Under the pieces are notes generated by a model. That model worked only from the letters and a program-made list of their open reading frames with translations. It was not told the origin of the DNA and ran no database searches. A stretch of DNA of 64,000 nt from an uncultured Bacteriovoracaceae bacterium (GTDB lineage Bacteria; Bdellovibrionota; Bacteriovoracia; Bacteriovoracales; Bacteriovoracaceae). The position numbers and the translations under genes were made by a program. Location: assembly GCA_938017795.1 (NCBI GenBank), contig CALIJZ010000030.1:1-64000 (forward strand), in the 5' to 3' direction. Shown here piece after piece: positions 27,773 to 35,636 of this stretch (position 1 is its first letter; each line of letters begins with the position of its first letter).

Positions 27773-28291
27773 TTAATTAACTTTTAATATTTCTTTATCT
27801 TTTACAATATACTCAACAGCAATATCATGATCTTCTCTTGGAAGTTCATCTACATGATTAAAGCTCACTCCAAGAGTTAGTCCTTTATAATCAGCAAGGT
27901 AGCGATCATAAAACCCTCCACCTCTACCAAGACGTATCCCTGATTTATCAAACGCTAAAGCTGGAACGACGATTGCTTCTGGAGTAATATCTTCTCCCCT
28001 AAATTTTGGTTCTAAATCATAGCTTGGATTCTTATTCAAAATAGATTTATCAACTGAAGCAAACCTCATTTGTGATTTATCTAAATAAGGAAGAGAAACC
28101 GAAGTCGTCTTAAATAAATCAAGATCTACAAAATTTATTTCATCATCTAAGGCAACATAAGCTCCAACTGAACTTAAGTTTTTCTCAGAAATAAAATTTT
28201 GAATAATACTTTTAACTTCTAAACAAAGATGACTTCTTTGATCATTGGATAAAATTTTCTTTTTAAATGTGATTCGTAATTCACTTTTCAT
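27773..28291 (-). CDS. 5-formyltetrahydrofolate cyclo-ligase
   Basis: 172 aa. It converts 5-formyl-THF to 5,10-methenyl-THF using ATP. The signature VPALAFDKSGIRLGRGGGFYDRYLADYKG, with the GRGGGFYDR ATP/phosphate loop, is diagnostic, as are SLPYL and the early R-x-x-K region. In E. coli the homologue (ygfA) follows zapA with 6S RNA in between; here the order is kept, but only 35 nt separate zapA from this gene, so 6S RNA is not at this site. Confidence 0.9.
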   Translation of the reverse strand: MKSELRITFKKKILSNDQRSHLCLEVKSIIQNFISEKNLSSVGAYVALDDEINFVDLDLFKTTSVSLPYLDKSQMRFASVDKSILNKNPSYDLEPKFRGEDITPEAIVVPALAFDKSGIRLGRGGGFYDRYLADYKGLTLGVSFNHVDELPREDHDIAVEYIVKDKEILKVN

Positions 28292-28326
28292 AATATTAAA
28301 AGCGAATCTAAGTTTTGAGTCGTTAC

Positions 28327-28644
28327 TTAATTAACAATAGTAGAATTGTCCTCAACTACTTTAAATTTGTTAATAAATTCCATTGCTTTATTAATGGAAC
28401 TTTCAAACGAATTGATTTGTTCTTTACACTCTTTTTTTAAACGAACATTATCTGCGGCTAATTTCAAAGATGCCAATAAAATAGTCTTAGATCTATCCAA
28501 GTTGCTAGAGTGGTTAGTGATAGAGTCAATCTCAGCCTTCAATAACTTTATAACTTCATCAGGGTTTATATCTGTTGAAGATTCTGTTAATCGTACTTTG
28601 TGACCCAATATGTCAAATTCTTTAATCTCATTAGATTCATTCAT
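28327..28644 (-). CDS. zapA: Cell division protein ZapA
   Basis: 105 aa from the ATG at 28644. ZapA features: an N-terminal domain with FDILGHKVRL, then a C-terminal helix (coiled coil) with SKTILLASLKLAADNVRLKKE, typical for the tetramer that bundles FtsZ filaments. An upstream in-frame start would add 12 residues unlike the family. There is no Shine-Dalgarno sequence, but a promoter 7 nt before the ATG, so the message may be leaderless when made from it. It follows ftsY by 53 nt. Confidence 0.75.
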   Translation of the reverse strand: MNESNEIKEFDILGHKVRLTESSTDINPDEVIKLLKAEIDSITNHSSNLDRSKTILLASLKLAADNVRLKKECKEQINSFESSINKAMEFINKFKVVEDNSTIVN

Positions 28645-28651
28645 TGTATAA

Positions 28652-28680
28652 AGAGTAAGGAAATTGGTAGACCTAGTCAA
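28652..28680 (-). promoter_or_regulatory. Possible zapA promoter giving a leaderless mRNA
   Basis: Minus strand: TTGACT (28680-28675), 17-nt spacer, TACTCT (28657-28652), then 7 nt and the zapA ATG. The -35 is good and the -10 is moderate. Confidence 0.35.
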
Positions 28681-28697
28681 TTTGATATTGAGAAAAC

Positions 28698-29948
28698 TTA
28701 GCCAAGAAGTGCGTCTAAGTACTCATCAGTATTAAAGATCTCAAGATCCTCGACGTCCTCACCTACTCCAATATAAGTAATTGGAACTGATAAGCTAGAT
28801 GCCATACTAATTGCGTTTCCAGCTTTAGATGACCCATCGCACTTAGTAAGAACTAACCCAGTTAGATCTAATGCTTTATTGAACTCTTTAGCTTGAGCAA
28901 GAGCATTTTGTCCGGTTATAGAATCAATTACCAAAAGAGTTTGATCTGGAGCACCAGCAACTACTTTCGACAAAACATTTTTTGTTTTAGCTAGTTCATC
29001 CATTAAACCTTGAGCTGTATGTAATCTTCCAGCTGTATCTAAAATACAATAATCAGCGTTCATACTTTTAGCTTTAGCAAGCGTATCGTAAGCAACCCCA
29101 CTTGGATCAGCCCCAGAGCCAGCTTTAATAATCTCAACTCCTGCTCTTTCACACCAAACTTCTAATTGCTCAACAGCTGCGGCCCTGAAAGTATCACATG
29201 CCCCAACAACAACTTTAGCACCTTGTTTTTTTAATTTAGTTGCAAGCTTTCCAATCGATGTTGTTTTACCAGCTCCATTTACACCAACAACCATAATAAC
29301 TTTTAATCCTGATCCGGGCTCATATTGAAATAAAGAAGTCTCTGCAGTTTTTTGAACATCTTCTAATTTATCTTTCAGGTATTGTCTCGTCCAAGATTTA
29401 AAATTGGTAAAACTTGAATCAGCTTTTCCCATTTCTTTTTTGAAGTTTTCAGTAATATCATCAATGATTTCATGTCCCATATCAGCACTATAGAGAAGCT
29501 CCTCAATTTGATCTAAAGTGTCTTCATCAATTTTTTTTGAGGAAAATATATTTTCAAGTTTTCCCCAAACTCCGTTTCTAGTTGCCGATAACCCTAAAGA
29601 TAATCTATCTTTCCATGATTTTGATGGTTCGATTTTCTCGATAACTTCAGGAGCTACTTCTTCAACTTTCTCTTCAAGCTCTAATTCTTCTTTGGCACTT
29701 GGTTCATCAACAACTTCGCTCTCTCCAAACCCATCCGGTAATTCATCTTCTGAGATCTCTTGGACTTTCTCAATCTTTGATCTTTTACGTTGAATTTTAA
29801 TTAGAAAAAGGAATCCTATTAAAGATAAAAGTACACCTAAGCCTAAATACTTATCTTGCTCAGATAATAAATAATACTGCTCCCTTATTAGGTCAGAATA
29901 TTGATTGATCAAATCTTGAGCTTGAATGACTATTTCGTTAAAATCCAT
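28698..29948 (-). CDS. ftsY: Signal recognition particle receptor FtsY
   Basis: 416 aa. A transmembrane helix near residues 34-50 (YLGLGVLLSLIGFLFLI) precedes an acidic A domain and the NG GTPase domain: G1 GVNGAGKTTSIGKLA, DTFRAAAVEQL, G3 DTAGRLHT, G4 TKCDGSSKAGNAIS. It docks SRP-ribosome complexes at the membrane. The built-in membrane anchor, in place of the amphipathic helix of E. coli FtsY, is seen in several delta-type lineages. It is divergent from epmA. Confidence 0.95.
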   Translation of the reverse strand: MDFNEIVIQAQDLINQYSDLIREQYYLLSEQDKYLGLGVLLSLIGFLFLIKIQRKRSKIEKVQEISEDELPDGFGESEVVDEPSAKEELELEEKVEEVAPEVIEKIEPSKSWKDRLSLGLSATRNGVWGKLENIFSSKKIDEDTLDQIEELLYSADMGHEIIDDITENFKKEMGKADSSFTNFKSWTRQYLKDKLEDVQKTAETSLFQYEPGSGLKVIMVVGVNGAGKTTSIGKLATKLKKQGAKVVVGACDTFRAAAVEQLEVWCERAGVEIIKAGSGADPSGVAYDTLAKAKSMNADYCILDTAGRLHTAQGLMDELAKTKNVLSKVVAGAPDQTLLVIDSITGQNALAQAKEFNKALDLTGLVLTKCDGSSKAGNAISMASSLSVPITYIGVGEDVEDLEIFNTDEYLDALLG

Positions 29949-29966
29949 AAAATTATTGTAAGAATA

Positions 29967-29995
29967 ATTACATAAGCAATTACATTCAGTAAAAT
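29967..29995 (+). promoter_or_regulatory. Possible epmA promoter giving a leaderless mRNA
   Basis: Plus strand: ATTACA (29967-29972), 17-nt spacer, TAAAAT (29990-29995), then 6 nt and the epmA ATG at 30002. No Shine-Dalgarno sequence fits in the interval. Confidence 0.35.
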
Positions 29996-30001
29996 TGTTC
30001 T

Positions 30002-30901
30002 ATGAGTAATTTAGAACAAAGACTCCTATTTATTAATAAAATTCGAACCTTTTTTGCTCAAAATCGATTCATTGCAGTAGACTCTCCTCCAATTGTGGAT
30101 AACCCTGGAATGGAACCTCATATTCACCCTTTTTCAGTGGGAGAGAAGTATCTTCACACTTCTCCAGAATTTAGAATGAAAGAGGCCCTAGCAAAAACAA
30201 ATTTGAGTGCAATTTACTCCCTGGGTTATTGCTTTAGAAAAGAACCAGTCAGTCCTATTCATAGATCTCAATTTCTTATGTTGGAGTGGTATCGAACAAA
30301 CACATCACTTTTTAATCTTATTGATGATATCAAAAAGCTGTGTACCTTTTTAAAAGGTTCAGAAATAGAACTTAAAATAATTTCGATGCAAGAAATCTTT
30401 AAAGAGTTTTTAAAAATAGATATCCTCGACTTTTTAACAATTGAAAAAATAAATACTCTTTTTAAATCATCCTTTAAAGATTTGCTACCTACTGATCAAT
30501 CTAAACTTGCTTGGGATGACTATTTTTTCTTACTATTTCTAAATCATATTGAACCCAAATTAAAAAAGTATCCTTATCTCGTTATTACTGATTTCCCAGC
30601 TCCTCTCTGTGCACTCGCTGAAATAAGTGAAATTGATAAGCGAGTTGCTAAAAGGTTTGAGTTCTATATCGAGGGTATAGAAATTGCTAATGCCTTTTAT
30701 GAGTTAAGAGACCCGTTAGAGCAAGGTTTTCGATTTAAAAAATATGAAGAACAAAAAATGAGAGATTATAAATATTCACTACCATGGCCCAATAGGTTTT
30801 TAGAAAATCTTGAGCACCTTCCTAAGTCAGTTGGTATTGCTTTGGGAGTAGAGAGATTATTTGGTCAATTAGTTAATGGTAAAGAAATTTTCTGGGATTA
30901 A
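30002..30901 (+). CDS. epmA: Elongation factor P lysine(34) lysyltransferase
   Basis: 299 aa, a truncated class II lysyl-tRNA synthetase without the anticodon-binding domain. Motif 2 is seen in LGYCFRKEPVSPIHRSQFLMLEWYR and motif 3 in GIALGVERLF; ELRDPLEQ and the N-terminal PGMEPHIHPF are typical of EpmA (PoxA/GenX). It attaches beta-lysine to EF-P to relieve stalling at polyproline. No efp or epmB is in the window. It ends convergently with rimO, overlapping by 4 nt. Confidence 0.9.
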   Translation: MSNLEQRLLFINKIRTFFAQNRFIAVDSPPIVDNPGMEPHIHPFSVGEKYLHTSPEFRMKEALAKTNLSAIYSLGYCFRKEPVSPIHRSQFLMLEWYRTNTSLFNLIDDIKKLCTFLKGSEIELKIISMQEIFKEFLKIDILDFLTIEKINTLFKSSFKDLLPTDQSKLAWDDYFFLLFLNHIEPKLKKYPYLVITDFPAPLCALAEISEIDKRVAKRFEFYIEGIEIANAFYELRDPLEQGFRFKKYEEQKMRDYKYSLPWPNRFLENLEHLPKSVGIALGVERLFGQLVNGKEIFWD

Positions 30902-32250
30902 TGAACGATTTTCCCAACTAAGTCATAGTCATGTGAGTCTGTGATTAGAACCTTTACTATATCGCCAGGATATCCTAATCCATCATTAATAATAACACAT
31001 CCATCAATATCTGGAGCCTGCCCAACATGCCTACCTTTAATCAGTAAAGCTGTTTCAGGGTGAGCGCCTTCTACTAAAACTTCTAAAGTTTTACCTATAT
31101 GGCTAATCATTTTTTTGGCACTGATTTCTTTTTGTATTTCATAAACTTCATCAAAACGCTCATCAATAACTTCTTGAGAGATTTTATCACCAAGATTAAT
31201 AGCTGGAGTTCCTTCTTCATCTGAATATTTAAACACGCCAAGGTGATCAAATTCTACTTCAGCAATCTTTTCTTTTAAAAGATTAAAATCATCTTGTGTC
31301 TCACCAGGAAATCCTACAATTACTGATGTTCTTAGAAATATTCCAGGGATTTTTTCTTTCAATCTATAAATTTTTTCCATCATCTCTTCAGTCGAAATTT
31401 TACGATTCATCTTTCTTAAAATCTTTGATGAGAAATGTTGAACTGGCATATCTAGATAGGTACAAATTTTCTTTGAATTTGCGATAACATCTATTACTTC
31501 TTCTGTTAAATCATCAGGGTAGTAATAAAATAACCTGATCCATTCAATCCCATGTACTTGTTCAAGAGCAAGAAGCAATTCATGTAAGTCATTTTTTTCA
31601 TTTAGATCAACACCATAATCAGAAAGGTCTTGCGAGATAAGGTTTAACTCTTTGACTCCACTTTCAGCCAATCTTGTTGCTTCTTTAACTAGAGACTCAA
31701 CTGATCTTGATCTAAGCTTCCCTCTCAAAGTAGGAATAATACAAAAAGTACAATTTCTATTACACCCTTCACTGACTTTAAGCCAGGCCATATATCCTGG
31801 AGAGGTGTTGATTCGAGGATCCATATCAGAATGAATATATTTGGGTATTTCTACAAATGATTTTTTCTCTAATTTATCTTCTTCTAAGGCCTTTAATAGA
31901 ATTGTAATTTTGTTGTATTCACCAGTTCCAATGAACAAATCAACTTCTGGCATAGAATCTTCAAGATCTGTACTATATCTTTGTGCCATACACCCGGCCA
32001 TCACTAAGGCCTTACATTTACCCTGTTTAGGATCCTTTAAATCAGCAAAGTCTAAAATGGTTTCAATAGATTCTTTTTTTGCAGCTTCCACAAAAGAGCA
32101 GGTATTTACAATTATGACTTCTGCTTCTTTAGGCTCTGTAACTACGTTGTATCCATCTAAGCCTAAGTATCCAAGCATAACCTGAGAATCAACAAGGTTC
32201 TTAGAACACCCTAAAGAGGAAAAATAAAGACTTTTTTCTGACATGCTCAT
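30898..32250 (-). CDS. rimO: Ribosomal protein S12 methylthiotransferase
   Basis: 450 aa. Radical SAM methylthiotransferase with the N-terminal UPF0004 cluster Cys residues (SLGCSKNLVDS, NTCSF, AGCMAQRY), the radical SAM motif CNRNCTFC, and a C-terminal TRAM domain. SLGCSKNLVDSE-like sequence and EGCNRNCTFCIIP mark RimO rather than MiaB. It adds a methylthio group to the conserved Asp of S12. There is no clear Shine-Dalgarno sequence; ATG codons at 32250 and 32244 are both possible. Confidence 0.92.
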   Translation of the reverse strand: MSMSEKSLYFSSLGCSKNLVDSQVMLGYLGLDGYNVVTEPKEAEVIIVNTCSFVEAAKKESIETILDFADLKDPKQGKCKALVMAGCMAQRYSTDLEDSMPEVDLFIGTGEYNKITILLKALEEDKLEKKSFVEIPKYIHSDMDPRINTSPGYMAWLKVSEGCNRNCTFCIIPTLRGKLRSRSVESLVKEATRLAESGVKELNLISQDLSDYGVDLNEKNDLHELLLALEQVHGIEWIRLFYYYPDDLTEEVIDVIANSKKICTYLDMPVQHFSSKILRKMNRKISTEEMMEKIYRLKEKIPGIFLRTSVIVGFPGETQDDFNLLKEKIAEVEFDHLGVFKYSDEEGTPAINLGDKISQEVIDERFDEVYEIQKEISAKKMISHIGKTLEVLVEGAHPETALLIKGRHVGQAPDIDGCVIINDGLGYPGDIVKVLITDSHDYDLVGKIVH

Positions 32251-32339
32251 ACTTACGAAAATTGAACATATAGGTCAATTTAGGTGCATAGAAATTACAA
32301 TGTATACGTGGAATTCACCAAAGAATTTAACTAATAAGC

Positions 32340-32630
32340 TTAATTGTCACTTCTTCTGAACTTTTTCTTAAAACTCTTTCTAAAAAGCTCTCTTTTTTCA
32401 TCATCTAGATAGATCTCTTTTAGCTTCTTTCTTCGTTTGGGAGGTAACTTCTTAAGTTTACTCATTCTTTTTCTGAGACGCTTTTTCTTATTTTCTGGTA
32501 ATTTTTTAAACTCATTGACCCTTTGCTCTCGAGTCATTTTTCGCCACTTCCCATAATCTTCAATATTCATAGGTTCATCAGCCAATACAAATGATGAGAA
32601 TCCAATTATTAGAGCTAACAAAAACTTCAT
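32340..32630 (-). CDS. Small exported basic protein of the ECF sigma operon (DUF3106-like)
   Basis: 96 aa. Signal peptide MKFLLALIIGFSSFVLA, then a strongly basic helical protein with repeats of the type W-R-K-M-T-R-E-Q-R and LPENKKKRLRKRMSKLKKLPP. The pattern resembles DUF3106/periplasmic zinc-resistance-type small sensors that accompany ECF sigma factors. The start overlaps the stop of the anti-sigma-like gene by 1 nt (TAATG). It could be the envelope sensor; this is inference. Confidence 0.6.
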   Translation of the reverse strand: MKFLLALIIGFSSFVLADEPMNIEDYGKWRKMTREQRVNEFKKLPENKKKRLRKRMSKLKKLPPKRRKKLKEIYLDDEKRELFRKSFKKKFRRSDN

Positions 32631-32977
32631 TATGATTGACCTTCTTCTAATAACTCATCCCATTCTTCATGAGCAACATCCAGTACTTCATCATCAATAT
32701 GCATCAATAGTTCCATATTCTGAAGGATATCCTCATCTTCATCAATTACTGATTCTACTATTATATTTTCAGTTGAGGTTGAACTAGAGTTATAAAAGAC
32801 TACTCCCATCAATAACATTGCGGCTACAGAAGCCGGCACCATCCAAAAGGCCCAAAACTTAGAAGGTTTTTTTTCATTAAACTCTTCATTAAATCCTTTC
32901 CAAAAGTCTTTATCAAAGTCCTTTGAAAGGTCATGTTTTAGTTTAGATTTTAATCCATCAAAAAATTCATCACTCAT
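32630..32977 (-). CDS. Putative membrane-bound anti-sigma factor
   Basis: 115 aa. A charged cytoplasmic N-terminus of about 40 residues (FFDGLKSKLKHDLSKDFDKDF), one transmembrane helix (FWAFWMVPASVAAMLLMGVVFY), and an acidic outer segment of about 55 residues. Topology and position directly after the ECF sigma gene (8 nt overlap) fit a small anti-sigma factor; no zinc-binding H-x3-C-x2-C motif is present. The acidic outer part could bind the basic small exported protein encoded next. Confidence 0.6.
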   Translation of the reverse strand: MSDEFFDGLKSKLKHDLSKDFDKDFWKGFNEEFNEKKPSKFWAFWMVPASVAAMLLMGVVFYNSSSTSTENIIVESVIDEDEDILQNMELLMHIDDEVLDVAHEEWDELLEEGQS

Positions 32978-33608
32978 GGATATCTCCTTTTTCTAAACAA
33001 TCCTTCACACAAGCGATAAGATTGTTTTTAGCTCTATTTAATAGAGACTTTGTCGCCGATAAAGTAATATTTAATGTTTCAGCAATTTCATCGTAACTTT
33101 GCTCACTGAATATTCTCAAATTCAAAGCATCCTTTTGACTAAGCTTCATATTATCTAAGCATTTCATAACGATTGCTTTATCAGATTCTAATACTAATTT
33201 TTCTTCTATTCCCATTGACTCATCAACGATTTCAAACTCTTTTCCATCTTCTGATCGAAATTTTTCTATAGAGATTTCTTTTTTCTTCCTTAAATAGTCA
33301 TAAGTAGTATTTCTAGCGATTGTCCAAAGCCAAGTAGTAAATTTGTACTCATTTCTATAAGAACCTCGACTTTTATAAACCTTCATGAAACTAGTCTGAG
33401 CAAGATCTTCGGAAATCCCAGGGTTTTTAGTCATGTTGTAAATAAAGCTCACTATTGGTCCTTTATACTTATCAAAAAGAACTCTGAAAGCTTCTTGATC
33501 ATTTTCTTGAACCAAAAGCATAAGCTCTTTATCACTTATAGGTTTTACGGACGTCTTATCGAAAGGTTTCGAAAAAATTTTTGTTTGTTTCTTAATAAAT
33601 TCAGTCAC
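32970..33608 (-). CDS. ECF-family RNA polymerase sigma factor
   Basis: 212 aa. Region 2: DQEAFRVLFDKYKGPIVSFIYNM, DLAQTSFMKVYKS and FTTWLWTIARNTTYDYLRKK; region 4: LRIFSEQSYDEIAETLNITLSATKSLLNRAKNNL. It starts with GTG, has no Shine-Dalgarno sequence, and a promoter with its -10 6 nt before the GTG predicts a leaderless mRNA. An extra 25-residue N-terminus precedes region 2. Genes for a membrane anti-sigma-like protein and a basic exported protein follow with overlaps, an envelope-stress-type arrangement. Confidence 0.9.
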   Translation of the reverse strand: MTEFIKKQTKIFSKPFDKTSVKPISDKELMLLVQENDQEAFRVLFDKYKGPIVSFIYNMTKNPGISEDLAQTSFMKVYKSRGSYRNEYKFTTWLWTIARNTTYDYLRKKKEISIEKFRSEDGKEFEIVDESMGIEEKLVLESDKAIVMKCLDNMKLSQKDALNLRIFSEQSYDEIAETLNITLSATKSLLNRAKNNLIACVKDCLEKGDIHE

Positions 33609-33614
33609 TTAAAG

Positions 33615-33643
33615 ATTCTAAGATTATTCAGAACCTTTTTCAA
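33615..33643 (-). promoter_or_regulatory. Promoter of the ECF sigma operon
   Basis: Minus strand: TTGAAA (33643-33638), 17-nt spacer, TAGAAT (33620-33615), 6 nt to the GTG at 33608. It looks like a housekeeping sigma-70 promoter rather than an autoregulated ECF one. Confidence 0.5.
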
Positions 33644-33729
33644 ATTGAGGCGTATTATACTCATACCCGCTGATTCTACTACGAAATGTTGTAGTTAAAT
33701 CACGTAACATACTGAAAAAGGAGGGTTTT

Positions 33730-34062
33730 ATGGAACCATTTATACTAGCTACAGGGATTTTAATTGGAAGTGCTGTTAGTCAGGGAAACATTAATCACCG
33801 TCACCCGCATGTTGAAACAAGAGTACATTACCACTCGGATCATTGCCCGGACTCTCACTTTAGATCAACTTTTACTTATCGAAGTCCTAGACCAAGGTAC
33901 AGACATTACAGACCTAGATTAAGACCTGTTACTTATAGAAGACACCACTTTCATAAGAAGCATACTTATATCAAACCCAGAGTAAGAAGTGGTGTACGAT
34001 ATAGACCAATAAATACTAGAACCCAAACAAGAAGTTCTCGATCTCGATTGAGAAAAATTTAA
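33730..34062 (+). CDS. His/Arg-rich small basic protein
   Basis: 110 aa, with an excellent ribosome-binding site (AGGAGGG, 4-5 nt before ATG). The first 18 residues are hydrophobic (FILATGILIGSAVSQG) but without the usual positive N-terminus. The rest is very rich in His, Arg and Tyr (HRHPHVETRVHYHSDHCPDSHF, then RPRYRHYRPRLRP), with one Cys. Nucleic acid, metal or polyanion binding are all possible; no family recognised. It is divergent from the ECF sigma operon by 121 nt and followed by a terminator. Confidence 0.65.
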   Translation: MEPFILATGILIGSAVSQGNINHRHPHVETRVHYHSDHCPDSHFRSTFTYRSPRPRYRHYRPRLRPVTYRRHHFHKKHTYIKPRVRSGVRYRPINTRTQTRSSRSRLRKI

Positions 34063-34088
34063 TCAACCTAAGATTAAATGTGTTTTTG

Positions 34089-34113
34089 AAGGGTCCATAA
34101 GGGCCCTTTTTTT
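34089..34113 (+). terminator. Intrinsic terminator after the His/Arg-rich gene
   Basis: AAGGGTCC-ATAA-GGGCCCTT (34089-34108) pairs fully in RNA with one U-G wobble, followed by a T run to 34113. It touches the stop codon of nadB on the other strand; in that direction there is no U tract. Confidence 0.85.
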
Positions 34114-35635
34114 ATGCATGAAGTGCTGCGTGAATAATCATTTGAGTAACCTCAACGCTATTTCTTAAACCAATAAGCTCGTCTCTTAGCTCTGCATTTC
34201 GATAAAATTTTTGAATCTGAATATTTAATTCTCTCATCATTGCTTGAGCTCTTAACAATCTATTTCTTGATTTTTTAATTCCTACGTAATTCCACATCGT
34301 GTGCTTGATAATCATCTTATCTTGATTGATTAAACTAAGATCAATTTCTTCTTTTGAAGTAACCCAGTCTTTTATTTTTTCATTTTTATAAAGTTTACAC
34401 TCTTTAATCTGCTCTTGGATATCAACTGCAGCTTTATAGCCAAAAGTTAACCCCTCTAACAATGAAGTTGAAGCTAATCTATTCTCACCATGTAAGCCAG
34501 TACAAGCGACCTCTCCGACTGCGTATAAATGCTTTATAGTTGTTCGACCTAAAAGATCTACCTTGACTCCTCCACAAGTATAGTGGGCTGCAGGAACTAC
34601 TGGGATAAGATCAGTGCTCATATTAATTTTATGTTCAATTAGATGATTAAAAATTGTCGGAAACCTATGTTTTAAATGTTTTTCAGACTCATGAGTAATA
34701 TCAAGAAAAACTGAATCCCATTTATTTTCTATCATCTCTGTCATGATTGCATCTGAGACAACATCCCGTGGAGCAAGCTCAAGATCTTTATGATAGCGTT
34801 CCATAAAACGCTCTCCCTTAGGGTTGACTAGCTTAGCCCCCTCACCTCTTACAGCCTCACTTATAAGAAATCTTTTCTGAGCAACCGGCCCAAAAAAGGT
34901 AGTTGGATGAAATTGTATAAATTCCATATTGGTAACTAACCCACCTGCCCGACGTACCATCGCATGACCATCTCCCCTCGCTCCTAATCCATTGGTATGG
35001 TGAAGATAGAGTGCATTAAGACCTCCAGTTGCAAGAACTGTTTTCTTAGCTAAGACTTTCATCACATTTTTTTTCTCTTGATCAAATATATAAGCACCAA
35101 CTATCTTATTTTCTTCATATCTTTGATGAATTGTCGTTCCATGATGGGATGGAGCAATCAAATCGATAGCTGTAGCTTTCGTATAAATAGTAACATTTGA
35201 AAACTTAGAGAGATAATTTAAAAGAGATATTTCAATTGCTTTCCCTGTCGCGTCAGCATTAAAGAGAATTCTTGGGAATGAATGAGCAGCTTCTTGAGTA
35301 AAGGCGAGAGAACCGTCATCATTTTTTGTAAATTCAGTCTTAGCTTTCTCAAATAAGATCTCTCTTAAAATAGGAGAAGATTCATTTACTAAAACTTCTA
35401 TCGCTTTATCAAAGGAAGTATCTCTACTTGCACTTTGGATATCATTACCTATAAGTTTATCATCATCTTGAATATAGATGATCCCACCCTGGGCCCAGTA
35501 AGTATTACTCTCTTCAGGTTTTTTTCCTCTTGTTACAAGAGCAATCTTTAAATCTTTATTTTCAGCCAACTTCATTGCACAAGTTAAGCCTGATATTCCT
35601 GTTCCAATTATTAAAACGTCATAATTTGCATTCAT
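34112..35635 (-). CDS. nadB: L-aspartate oxidase
   Basis: 507 aa. FAD enzyme that turns L-aspartate into iminoaspartate for quinolinate synthesis. Motifs: DVLIIGTGISGLTCAMKLA (FAD), SNTYWAQGGI, the active-site HPTTF and RGEGAKLVN, PVVPAAHYTCGGV, and YAVGEVACTGLHGENRLASTSLLEGL. Length is normal. The cognate quinolinate synthase gene nadA is not in the window; nadC lies directly upstream in the same operon (1 nt gap). Confidence 0.95.
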   Translation of the reverse strand: MNANYDVLIIGTGISGLTCAMKLAENKDLKIALVTRGKKPEESNTYWAQGGIIYIQDDDKLIGNDIQSASRDTSFDKAIEVLVNESSPILREILFEKAKTEFTKNDDGSLAFTQEAAHSFPRILFNADATGKAIEISLLNYLSKFSNVTIYTKATAIDLIAPSHHGTTIHQRYEENKIVGAYIFDQEKKNVMKVLAKKTVLATGGLNALYLHHTNGLGARGDGHAMVRRAGGLVTNMEFIQFHPTTFFGPVAQKRFLISEAVRGEGAKLVNPKGERFMERYHKDLELAPRDVVSDAIMTEMIENKWDSVFLDITHESEKHLKHRFPTIFNHLIEHKINMSTDLIPVVPAAHYTCGGVKVDLLGRTTIKHLYAVGEVACTGLHGENRLASTSLLEGLTFGYKAAVDIQEQIKECKLYKNEKIKDWVTSKEEIDLSLINQDKMIIKHTMWNYVGIKKSRNRLLRAQAMMRELNIQIQKFYRNAELRDELIGLRNSVEVTQMIIHAALHA

Positions 35636-35636
35636 A

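Noticed and set aside
28292-28326. 6S RNA expected between zapA and the 5-formyl-THF cyclo-ligase gene
   Set aside because: Only 35 nt lie between the genes, far too short for the about 180-nt 6S RNA.
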